This document shows positions 1-5,102 of a stretch of 5,102 bases of DNA, piece by piece; positions within the stretch are counted from its first letter, which is position 1, and the number at the start of each line of letters is the position of its first letter. Source of the stretch: Methanomassiliicoccales archaeon (lineage in GTDB: Archaea > Thermoplasmatota > Thermoplasmata > Methanomassiliicoccales > JACIVX01); NCBI GenBank assembly GCA_028682925.1, contig JAJRAG010000127.1, forward strand, positions 1 through 5,102, read 5' to 3'. The notes under the pieces are model-generated. The model was not told the DNA's origin and ran no database searches. It saw nothing but the letters and a program-made list of their open reading frames with translations. Both the position numbers and the translations under genes were made by a program.

Positions 1-779
1 ATCCTCATTTCGTCCATCCGGACCCTATATCTGGCATAGCAATCACAATCCGGATGAGTGCATATACTCCAGTCCAGTTCGTCATATACGGAGTATGGGT
101 CGTGCTTGCGAAGATCGATCTTCACATCACTACCTCTCAGGGCCGGGCCAGTGACGCCTAGATTCACACCATCAGAGGGTTTGAGGATACCCACGTCTTG
201 TGTCCTCATCAGGAAAATGTCGCTGCCGTCGAAGATCTCCTCGTACTCGTCGATCTTCTTCTCAAAGTAGTCGAGCACTCTCAGGCAATCCCTCTCGAAA
301 TCCGGTGGAAGGTCATTCCTCACTCCGCCAATCCTGGGATAATTGTAGGTCATCCTCGCTCCGGTAACACCCTGAAGGAGATCGAGGAAGAGCTCCCTCT
401 CCCTCATGCAGTAGACGAAGGCGGTCAGTAGACCAAGATCCGTCCCATATGCTGCAAGCCACATCAAGTGGGAGGCTATTCTCTGAAGCTCGAGAACTAT
501 GACGCGTATGTATTCCGCCCTTTCTGGAACCTGAACACCCATAAGATTCTCTATCGTCAGGCAATAGAGATGACTCCAAGTCATCGAGGAACCATAACAT
601 AGACGATCCGACATCGGAATGATCTGTGGATAGACGCGATTCTCTGTCAACTTCTCCCACCCTCGGTGGAGATAGCCGATGACCGGCTCAGCATCCACTA
701 TCGTTTCACCATCTACCTTGACCCTTAGGTTCCAGAGACCGTGGGTCATAGGATGCTGAGGCCCCATGTTTATCCACAT
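1..779 (-). CDS. nuoD: NADH-quinone oxidoreductase-like subunit D (NuoD/FpoD), 3' end outside window
   Basis: This is the 49-kDa-type subunit of a complex I-like enzyme, which forms the quinone pocket with NuoB on the cytoplasmic side of the membrane. About 259 residues are visible; the family usually has about 370-410, so the C-terminus lies beyond the left edge. The protein opens directly with the MGPQHPMTHG motif. Aligned from memory with Thermus Nqo4 at a constant offset, the quinone-site residues are all present: His13 (Nqo4 His38), Tyr62 (Tyr87) and Asp114 (Asp139). The region around residues 59-64 (RLCYGS) keeps only one cysteine of the hydrogenase CxxC, so this is not a NiFe-hydrogenase large subunit. 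It is the fourth gene of the operon, 10 bases after nuoC. ATG at 779 is chosen because it precedes the conserved motif; a TGATC lies 8 bases upstream. An in-frame CTG at 786-788 sits nearer to a GAGGGGG. The electron acceptor could be quinone or methanophenazine. Confidence 0.95.
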   Translation of the reverse strand, partial: MWINMGPQHPMTHGLWNLRVKVDGETIVDAEPVIGYLHRGWEKLTENRVYPQIIPMSDRLCYGSSMTWSHLYCLTIENLMGVQVPERAEYIRVIVLELQRIASHLMWLAAYGTDLGLLTAFVYCMRERELFLDLLQGVTGARMTYNYPRIGGVRNDLPPDFERDCLRVLDYFEKKIDEYEEIFDGSDIFLMRTQDVGILKPSDGVNLGVTGPALRGSDVKIDLRKHDPYSVYDELDWSICTHPDCDCYARYRVRMDEMR

Positions 780-789
780 TTCGGCCAGA

Positions 790-1248
790 TCATCGCCCCC
801 TCAATTTGATTTCCTTCCTGAACGGATAGTATGTGAAATCAGAGGGCAACAGTAGCCTCTCCATCTTCGGATGGTTCCGGAATCGAATGCCGAACAACTC
901 GCATGCTTCTCTTTCATGCCAGTTCGCGCCGCCCCAGAGGGGCGCGATTGAGTCCACTTCTGGATTATCGTTGGGAATGTCGACCGTGATCTCGATGACG
1001 CACTGGTTGGCGTATGATGAAATGTGATAAACTACCTCCATATGATCAAGTCTGTCAACACCGGAAACGCAGGACACATGTTCGAAGCCGAGTTGGTTCT
1101 TTAGATGCTCACAGAGTTTGAACAAAACAGACCTTGTCGATCGAGCGGTGATCCTCCTTGGACCGATGACACCTATGGTGACGCCTTCAGGGAGAGTCTT
1201 CTTCACCGCCTCGACAACGTCCTCCTCAGTCAGTCCCCCCATCGGCAC
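790..1248 (-). CDS. nuoC: NADH-quinone oxidoreductase-like subunit C (NuoC/FpoC)
   Basis: This is the 30-kDa-type subunit of the peripheral arm, which carries no cofactor and braces NuoB and NuoD. The 152-residue protein contains the family signature at about residues 107-134: GANWHEREACELFGI, then the HP pair at 126-127 and the RLLLP turn. The DRLDH stretch at 65-69 is the usual start of the conserved core. It is a compact, stand-alone NuoC, not a NuoCD fusion. The annotated start is GTG at 1248, six bases after a GGAG (1255-1258); ATG at 1242 is an alternative. A much better Shine-Dalgarno, GAGGTGATC at 1263-1271, overlaps the nuoB stop codon but is too far from the GTG and would fit an in-frame CTG at 1258-1260. 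The gene follows nuoB after 21 bases and shares its reading frame. No promoter of its own is visible, so it is probably co-transcribed from nuoA. Confidence 0.95.
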   Translation of the reverse strand: MPMGGLTEEDVVEAVKKTLPEGVTIGVIGPRRITARSTRSVLFKLCEHLKNQLGFEHVSCVSGVDRLDHMEVVYHISSYANQCVIEITVDIPNDNPEVDSIAPLWGGANWHEREACELFGIRFRNHPKMERLLLPSDFTYYPFRKEIKLRGR

Positions 1249-1262
1249 ATCTTTCTCCAGTT

Positions 1263-1271
1263 GATCACCTC
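1263..1271 (-). promoter_or_regulatory. Strong Shine-Dalgarno sequence between nuoB and nuoC
   Basis: The minus strand reads GAGGTGATC here, a nearly complete complement of the 16S rRNA 3' end. It overlaps the nuoB TGA stop, which suggests translational coupling to nuoC. The distance to the annotated GTG start (1248) is 14 bases from the end of the motif, longer than usual, whereas an in-frame CTG at 1258-1260 would be ideally spaced. The motif is seen directly; its use is inferred. Confidence 0.55.
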
Positions 1272-1800
1272 AATCTTCCAGGAACATGCCCTTCGTCTCC
1301 GTCCTGATCTTCTCTTGAAGCAGCATGAATCCATCCAGCATAGCCTCCGGCCTTGGAGGACAGCCCGGGATGTAGATGTCAACTGGGATGAACGTGTCCA
1401 CTCCCTGGACCACATTATATGAGTCGTACCATGGACCGCCAGAGATCGCACACTCTCCCATCGCCACGACCCACTTTGGCTCAGGCATCTGCTCATACAA
1501 TCTTCTGAGATCCGGCCTCAGCTTTGTGGTCACCCAGCCGTTCACCAGCAGAACGTCACACTGACGCGGCGATGAACGATACACGATACCGAAGCGTTCA
1601 GCATCGAACCTCGCGGCCGACGCCGCGGCCATCTCGAGCGCGCAGCATGCAACTCCGAAGTGAAGCGGAAACAACGAGTTCCTTAGCGCCCAGCTCCAGA
1701 TCGGGACGGTGACCTTATCGACCGCCCTCTTAACTCCAGAGGTTCGCATGATCTCATCGAAAACACCGGAAGACCACCTCATGAATTCCTTCGCGCTCAT
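1270..1800 (-). CDS. nuoB: NADH-quinone oxidoreductase-like subunit B (NuoB/FpoB), N2 4Fe-4S subunit
   Basis: This is the PSST-type subunit that holds the terminal 4Fe-4S cluster (N2) and passes electrons to quinone at the interface with NuoD. The 176-residue protein has the four expected ligands: adjacent Cys52 and Cys53 in GVACCALEM, Cys117 in GECAISGG, and Cys147 in the IPGCPPRPEA motif. The RSSPRQ loop (75-80) near the quinone pocket is present and is followed by an extra Cys81, where Ala or Ser is more usual. Length is normal for the family. ATG at 1800 is the only standard start near the conserved region, but it has no Shine-Dalgarno. An in-frame CTG at 1825-1827, overlapping the nuoA stop as CTGA and preceded by AAGTGATC (1833-1840), would add nine residues. 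The gene follows nuoA after 23 bases and is most likely co-transcribed with it. The same fold occurs in hydrogenase small subunits, but the neighbours settle the call. Confidence 0.96.
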   Translation of the reverse strand: MSAKEFMRWSSGVFDEIMRTSGVKRAVDKVTVPIWSWALRNSLFPLHFGVACCALEMAAASAARFDAERFGIVYRSSPRQCDVLLVNGWVTTKLRPDLRRLYEQMPEPKWVVAMGECAISGGPWYDSYNVVQGVDTFIPVDIYIPGCPPRPEAMLDGFMLLQEKIRTETKGMFLED

Positions 1801-1823
1801 CGCGATCGCATTTGGCGCAAGAC

Positions 1824-2183
1824 TCAGATCCAGATCACTTCCTCCTTCTTCAATGCGTAAGCGACTCCAACCAACAGAATCGCAAGGAAAACGCCCATGT
1901 ATGTCTTTGCCATAACGGATAGATCAGAAAAGGCAAGAGCCCAGATCATCAAGAAGACAATGATTATGTCGAATATGACGAATATTATCGCGAACATGTA
2001 ATATTGGAAATGGAACTGTATCTTAGCTTCTCCGATAGGTTCCTCACCACACTCATAGGTCAGGTGCTTGAGTGAGGTCCTCTTGGTGGGACGGAACAAG
2101 CGTGAAATGTAGAATGCAAGCACTGGAAAAAGTATCGTGACCAAGGCGAAGATGGCGATAGGCAGATACTTCTCAAGCAGCAT
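1824..2183 (-). CDS. nuoA: NADH-quinone oxidoreductase-like subunit A (NuoA/FpoA)
   Basis: This small membrane subunit (ND3-type) sits where the peripheral arm meets the membrane arm. The 119-residue protein has three predicted transmembrane helices at about residues 6-28, 60-84 and 93-111. The loop TYECGEEPIGEA (42-53) carries the family's conserved cysteine, Cys45, and is followed by QFHFQYYMFAIIFVIFD. The second helix keeps the conserved Asp72, but the usual FDxE glutamate is replaced by Ile74 and the typical FLYPWA is FLMIWA. It is the first gene of the operon. ATG at 2183 is well supported: a TATA box lies about 26 bases upstream, which places transcription initiation at or next to the start codon. 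A GGAG at 2189-2192 would serve only if initiation begins further upstream. The order A-B-C-D is the standard order in archaeal and bacterial operons. Confidence 0.95.
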   Translation of the reverse strand: MLLEKYLPIAIFALVTILFPVLAFYISRLFRPTKRTSLKHLTYECGEEPIGEAKIQFHFQYYMFAIIFVIFDIIIVFLMIWALAFSDLSVMAKTYMGVFLAILLVGVAYALKKEEVIWI

Positions 2184-2203
2184 CAGGGCTCCAATATACT
2201 GCC

Positions 2204-2214
2204 GTTATATAAAT
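2204..2214 (-). promoter_or_regulatory. TATA box of the nuoABCD operon, possibly giving a leaderless mRNA
   Basis: The minus strand reads ATTTATATAAC, a good archaeal TATA box, with purine-rich GGAAG just upstream as a possible BRE. The box is centred near 2209. With the usual 25-27 base offset, transcription would begin at about 2182-2185, at the nuoA ATG itself. The match is seen directly; the start point is inferred from general archaeal promoter geometry. Confidence 0.75.
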
Positions 2215-2238
2215 CTTCCAGGGATTATAGTGGGAGAT
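2213..2238. other. Imperfect inverted repeat beside the nuo TATA box
   Basis: ATCTTCC (2213-2219) and GGGAGAT (2232-2238) are complementary except for one G-T pair, separated by 12 bases. The left arm overlaps the edge of the nuo TATA box and its possible BRE, a position where an archaeal repressor could act. An arm this short can arise by chance, so an operator role is only a suggestion. The rest of the 196-base divergent region (2184-2379) holds the two promoters and no convincing gene. Confidence 0.2.
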
Positions 2239-2334
2239 TCCACATGAATAGCTGGACTTGCCGAAGACCGATGATGATTTTTGTTCCGTTTCTCAGCGCT
2301 CGAATCCCATCGTGATTTTGCGGTGAGGAACAAT

Positions 2335-2344
2335 AACGATATAG
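2335..2344 (+). promoter_or_regulatory. Possible TATA box of the PfpI-family gene
   Basis: The stretch AACGATATAG is centred about 39 bases before the ATG at 2380. Initiation about 26 bases downstream would leave a leader of roughly 13 bases, which would include the weak ribosome-binding sequence GGTG at 2371-2374, five bases before the ATG. The box is a poorer match than those of nuoA and proC. Confidence 0.4.
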
Positions 2345-2379
2345 ACAACCTCGTCTAATGAAAAAATGATGGTGCTACT

Positions 2380-2892
2380 ATGATCAAGAGGATTGCAGTC
2401 TTGGCAGAGAATGACTACGAGGACCTAGAACTTTGGTATCCCTTCCTGAGACTGAGGGAGGCAGGTCATGAGCCAATCGTGGTCGGTACGGGCAGCAATG
2501 ATGCGTACTTCAGCAAGCATGGCTACGAAGTGAAGGTGAACTTGCCGATCTCGGCAGCCAGACCGGAAGAATTCCATGGCGTTATCATACCTGGGGGCTG
2601 GGCCCCGGACAAGCTGAGACGTCACCCTCCAGTCAATGAATTCGTAAGGGACATGTTCGAGAGTGGCAAGCTTGTCGCCTCGATTTGCCATGGAGGATCG
2701 GTACTCATCTCAGCAGGCATCTTGAAAGGGATGAAGGTCACGTCAGTGTCGGCGATTAAGGACGATCTCATCAACGCGGGAGCGAGGTTCAAGGACGAGG
2801 AGGTCGTTGTTCACAGGAACCTGATCACTTCGAGGCGACCGGCGGATTTGCCCGCCTTCATGCGAGAGGTCCTCAAGATGTTGGGTGAATAA
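2380..2892 (+). CDS. DJ-1/PfpI family protein (peptidase C56-like)
   Basis: This is a cytoplasmic protein of the class I glutamine amidotransferase-like fold. Relatives are described as intracellular cysteine peptidases (Pyrococcus PfpI) or as glyoxalase/deglycase-type stress proteins; the true substrate is unsettled across the family. The 170-residue length is typical. The nucleophile elbow is ASICHGG with Cys103 and His104; Glu14 in NDYEDLEL matches the glutamate that contacts the cysteine in PfpI. Late motifs IKDDLINAG (126-134) and TSRRPADLPAFMRE (150-163) follow PfpI closely. Two departures are visible: Asp77 in PGGWAPDK replaces the Glu of the remembered PfpI triad, contributed by a neighbouring subunit, and the usual CHGP is CHGG. 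There is no signal peptide or membrane segment. The gene is divergent from nuoA and in line with proC, 152 bases upstream of it, which suggests separate transcription. ATG at 2380 fits the family N-terminus. Confidence 0.93.
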   Translation: MIKRIAVLAENDYEDLELWYPFLRLREAGHEPIVVGTGSNDAYFSKHGYEVKVNLPISAARPEEFHGVIIPGGWAPDKLRRHPPVNEFVRDMFESGKLVASICHGGSVLISAGILKGMKVTSVSAIKDDLINAGARFKDEEVVVHRNLITSRRPADLPAFMREVLKMLGE

Positions 2893-2979
2893 CGAGTCGG
2901 AATGAGATGGGAATTTGAATAATGCTTGACCGATTGGAGATGCTGGATGAATCCGATCGATTGAATGGAACTCAGAGCA

Positions 2980-2990
2980 CTTTATATACA
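2980..2990 (+). promoter_or_regulatory. TATA box of proC
   Basis: CTTTATATACA is a near-consensus archaeal TATA box within the 152-base gap after the PfpI gene. Initiation about 26 bases downstream, near 3011, would give a leader of about 34 bases, enough to hold the Shine-Dalgarno at 3034-3040. The remainder of the gap (2893-2979) shows no convincing gene or T-rich terminator. Confidence 0.75.
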
Positions 2991-3033
2991 GAGGCCACAA
3001 TGGAGGCTAGTCACTGACAAAGCGTGGCACATA

Positions 3034-3040
3034 GAGGTGG
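3034..3040 (+). promoter_or_regulatory. Shine-Dalgarno sequence that fixes the proC start
   Basis: GAGGTGG lies four bases before the ATG at 3045. It decides against the upstream in-frame GTG at 3024, which has no such sequence and would add seven residues ahead of the Rossmann fold. Confidence 0.75.
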
Positions 3041-3044
3041 AAGG

Positions 3045-3857
3045 ATGAGCAAGAAGATAGCATTCGTCGGGGCCGGGAACATGGCCGAAGCGCTCATGAA
3101 CGGAATAATCTCAGCCGGAGTCGCGACCAAGGAAGACATCATCGCTAGCGAGATCATACCGGAGCGCAGAGAGTTCATCTCCCGGACAATTGGTATAGAA
3201 GTCACCGAAGACAACGTCCGCGCGGTTCGATCTGCGCCAGTGATAGTCCTCTCTGTGAAGCCTCAGCATCTCGGTCCTGTACTCGACGGGCTCAAGCCAC
3301 ATCTGACAGCTGACCATCTCGTGATATCAATTGCGGCGGGAATCAGGATACATCAAATTGAATCTCGACTGAATTGGGGTGTCAGGGTCATAAGGGTCAT
3401 GCCGAACCACCCCTGTCTGGTAGGTGCGACGGCGGCGGGATTTGCCCTCGGCAAGTTCGCGAAGAACGAGGATAAGATCTCGGTTCAGAAGATCCTGGAA
3501 TCGGTGGGGGTAGCATTTTGCCTCGAGGAGAAGCTGCTTGATGCGGTCACTGGACTGAGTGGAAGCGGACCGGCCTTTATATATGTCGTCATAGAAGCAC
3601 TTGCGGATGGGGGCGTCATGGCAGGATTGCCGAGGGACATTTCAATAGCCCTCGCAGCACAGACGGTACTTGGCTCTGCCAAGACCGTTCTAGAGACGAA
3701 GAAACATCCTGGAGAGCTCAAGGATGTTGTCGCGTCACCAGCAGGGACGACCATAGCAGGACTGAAGGTCCTCGAGGAGTCTGGTGTCAGGGGTGCATTC
3801 ATAAAAGCCGTCTACGCTGCCGCGAAGCGATCCGAGGAATTGGGAGAAAAAGGTTGA
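3045..3857 (+). CDS. proC: Pyrroline-5-carboxylate reductase (ProC)
   Basis: This cytoplasmic enzyme reduces pyrroline-5-carboxylate to L-proline with NAD(P)H, the last step of proline synthesis. The protein is 270 residues, the usual length. The N-terminal Rossmann fold starts at once with KKIAFVGAGNMAEA, the dinucleotide loop being residues 9-14. The middle carries SVKPQ (70-74), SIAAGI (95-100) and MPNHPCLVG (119-127), where most members have Thr in place of His122. The C-terminal dimerisation and substrate domain has TGLSGSGPAFIY (169-180), HPGELKD (221-227) and the family signature around SPAGTTIAGLKVLE, with Thr236 aligning with the substrate-contacting Thr238 of human PYCR1. The start is chosen on the strong Shine-Dalgarno just upstream. 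It appears to be transcribed alone from its own TATA box and converges on the radical SAM gene; no other proline gene is in the window. Confidence 0.96.
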   Translation: MSKKIAFVGAGNMAEALMNGIISAGVATKEDIIASEIIPERREFISRTIGIEVTEDNVRAVRSAPVIVLSVKPQHLGPVLDGLKPHLTADHLVISIAAGIRIHQIESRLNWGVRVIRVMPNHPCLVGATAAGFALGKFAKNEDKISVQKILESVGVAFCLEEKLLDAVTGLSGSGPAFIYVVIEALADGGVMAGLPRDISIALAAQTVLGSAKTVLETKKHPGELKDVVASPAGTTIAGLKVLEESGVRGAFIKAVYAAAKRSEELGEKG

Positions 3858-3881
3858 GGACGCAGCAGTATTCGATGCATC

Positions 3882-3915
3882 ATACAGAGTGTTTCCTGTA
3901 TCTCACCACATGAGA
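3882..3915. other. Two small adjacent hairpins between convergent genes
   Basis: The 78-base gap between the proC stop and the radical SAM stop holds ATACAG/CTGTAT (3882-3887 and 3896-3901, eight-base loop) and TCTCA/TGAGA (3901-3905 and 3911-3915, five-base loop). They share base 3901, so they cannot both form fully. The stems are short and A/T-rich and no strong T-tract follows, so a role in ending transcription for either gene is only possible. Confidence 0.2.
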
Positions 3916-3935
3916 CAGATTGCACGACGCGCAAG

Positions 3936-5102
3936 TCAGGATCGCTTCGAGCGCAAGAGACCGGAGATGGCCCGAGGAAAGCTCCTGAACAGATTCGGAG
4001 CGTCCCATTCCAGATCGCGCTTCTCGCAAATCGTCGACTCCATCAGATTGTCTGCCCTATCCTTCAGGGCGTCCAGCTCGTTCTTCTGCAAAACAGAATC
4101 GCCAAGCGAGACGATTCTGTCAATCTCCATCATCAGAACTCGGGACATCTCCGTCCTCTGTTTCCTGGACGTCAAGTCATCTTCATCGATCGATCCTATT
4201 TCGAACCTTACTTGATTGAAGCGATCAGCGCATTCGTAGGAGGAATCCACAATGTCGTCCCGGTTCATCCATGCGGTCTCATAGGATAGAACGTACTTCC
4301 AGCTCGGGTTGATCAGTCTGGATCGGTGCTCCTCCAGCGTCCTTGCGAATAGAGTGTAACCATATTGGCTGGGGTTTTCGAAGACCCTGCTTCCGGGATC
4401 GATGAACGGTGCGAGCGGAGAGACGTACACTGAAAGACGTCCATCGTTTTCGAGCTGAGAGTAGAGAGATCTGACATAGTCCGCACTTGCAATCGCTGAT
4501 TCCTGGGTCTGCTTCGGAAGACCTATCATGAAGAACATGTCAAATCGCCGACAATCATGTTCGAGTGCGTATCGCACCGTCCTACCGATCGATTCAGTGT
4601 CGAATTCGCGTCCAAGCGCTCTCCTTACATCCTCGTCGTGGGAGTCCGGTGAGAACTGCATGGAATAGCGTTCGATGGACCGGGAGGCCAATCGATAGAA
4701 GTCTTCCTCGGCCGGGGTGAATATCTCAAGCACGACGTGATTCTTGATCCTCAGCCGTTTCGCTTCTTTGAAGAACCTCTCAGCATAGCCACGTCCTCCC
4801 TGCCTAAGGTCTCCGACGACGAATGTCGGGGCCTCCAGATAGGATTCAATGTTGCTGATGTCTTCAGCCAGCCTCTCAGGGCTCCGGAAGGCAGGTCGAT
4901 CACGCGAGATGAAACCCTGTATCGCCGAGCACGATCCCCCGCAGACAGCACAGTCCATTGTGCATCCTCTAACGGAGAAGACAGCGGTCAGTGGGTATCT
5001 GTCCCAGTCCTTGAACGGCTTGAATCCTTCGAGATCCCTGTGCCTAATGACCGAGCGAATCATCCATCCGTAGTCGATTTCCAGGTAATCTAGGTCCCGA
5101 GG
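3936..5102 (-). CDS. Radical SAM protein, probably cobalamin-dependent (Ta0216-like), 5' end outside window
   Basis: This is a radical S-adenosylmethionine enzyme of unknown reaction. The motif RGCTMDCAVCGG (Cys codons at 4962-4964, 4950-4952 and 4941-4943) is the CxxxCxxC that binds the 4Fe-4S cluster and SAM; a fourth cysteine follows at once in GGSCS. Later parts of the radical SAM barrel are visible, including VVGDLRQGGRGYAE, the FSPDSHDEDVR stretch and FFMIGLPKQT. The latter resembles the IGLPxQT turn seen in B12-type radical SAM proteins. The C-terminal third is charged and unassigned. The frame is open through the right edge: 13 more codons (PRDLDYLEIDYGW) precede the first in-window ATG at 5063 and look like conserved linker sequence. 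The real start is therefore outside, and relatives carry a cobalamin-binding domain there. The gene stands alone, convergent with proC. Membership of the radical SAM superfamily is firm; the Ta0216-like assignment is from memory. Confidence 0.85.
   Translation of the reverse strand, partial: PRDLDYLEIDYGWMIRSVIRHRDLEGFKPFKDWDRYPLTAVFSVRGCTMDCAVCGGSCSAIQGFISRDRPAFRSPERLAEDISNIESYLEAPTFVVGDLRQGGRGYAERFFKEAKRLRIKNHVVLEIFTPAEEDFYRLASRSIERYSMQFSPDSHDEDVRRALGREFDTESIGRTVRYALEHDCRRFDMFFMIGLPKQTQESAIASADYVRSLYSQLENDGRLSVYVSPLAPFIDPGSRVFENPSQYGYTLFARTLEEHRSRLINPSWKYVLSYETAWMNRDDIVDSSYECADRFNQVRFEIGSIDEDDLTSRKQRTEMSRVLMMEIDRIVSLGDSVLQKNELDALKDRADNLMESTICEKRDLEWDAPNLFRSFPRAISGLLRSKRS

Noticed and set aside
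313..660. A 115-residue minus-strand open frame inside nuoD
   Set aside because: It is a shifted-frame shadow of nuoD. The true frame has no stop and runs off the left edge, and it carries the conserved NuoD motifs.
1802..1809. GCGATCGC palindrome just before the nuoB start
   Set aside because: It is a single copy in the window with no partner or repeat. An octamer like this can arise by chance, and no operator role is supported.
2255..2300. T-rich run in the divergent region as a terminator
   Set aside because: No gene on the plus strand ends before it, and no stem precedes it.
2922..3017. A 31-codon plus-strand open frame between the PfpI gene and proC
   Set aside because: It spans the proC TATA box, has no ribosome-binding sequence and resembles no known protein. 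It is most likely chance.
3024..3044. Upstream GTG as the proC start
   Set aside because: It has no Shine-Dalgarno and adds seven residues before a Rossmann fold that normally begins at the N-terminus. The GAGGTGG just before the ATG at 3045 fits better.
5061..5063. ATG at 5063 as the true start of the radical SAM gene
   Set aside because: The frame is open upstream to the window edge with conserved-looking sequence, so this Met is probably internal.
4737..5093. A 118-residue plus-strand open frame opposite the radical SAM gene
   Set aside because: It is antisense to the cysteine-motif region of a clear gene, has no recognisable domain and no promoter, and is explained by codon bias of the real gene.

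Overview
The window looks like a chromosomal segment of a euryarchaeon. The evidence is A/T-rich archaeal TATA boxes at the expected distance before two genes (nuoA and proC), a four-gene nuo/fpo-type cluster with separate C and D subunits, a PfpI-type DJ-1 protein close to the Pyrococcus form, and a radical SAM protein of a type I associate with Thermoplasmata (the Ta0216-like family). A Thermoplasmatota-like lineage is my best guess. It rests on remembered protein likeness, not on a search. Base composition looks close to balanced and even throughout. I see no insertion sequences, CRISPR arrays, tRNAs or rRNAs, and no clear sign of recent transfer.

Layout. Positions 1-2183 (minus strand) hold the first four genes of a respiratory complex I-like operon in the order nuoA-nuoB-nuoC-nuoD. 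The genes are 10-23 bases apart and nuoD runs off the left edge. A TATA box at 2204-2214 drives the operon, so close to the nuoA start that the mRNA may be leaderless. Positions 2184-2379 are a divergent intergenic region. Positions 2380-2892 (plus) encode a PfpI/DJ-1 family protein. Positions 2893-3044 carry a strong TATA box and a Shine-Dalgarno sequence for proC (3045-3857, plus), the last enzyme of proline synthesis. After a 78-base convergent gap, 3936-5102 (minus) encodes a radical SAM protein whose reading frame stays open through the right edge. Its N-terminal part, probably a cobalamin-binding domain, lies outside the window.

How the genes work together. NuoA is membrane-embedded. 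NuoB carries the terminal iron-sulfur cluster, and NuoB plus NuoD form the quinone (or methanophenazine) pocket. NuoC is part of the peripheral arm. The electron-input module and the proton-pumping subunits are not visible, so the electron donor cannot be told from this window. The PfpI, ProC and radical SAM genes show no clear functional link to the operon or to each other; PfpI and ProC each seem to have their own promoter.

I do not see a new defence, mobile or biosynthetic system here. The points most worth checking are local departures from family norms: NuoA lacks the usual glutamate of its FDxE motif, PfpI has Asp where the family has its triad Glu, and each of the three downstream nuo genes has a Shine-Dalgarno-like sequence better spaced to an in-frame CTG than to the conventional start.
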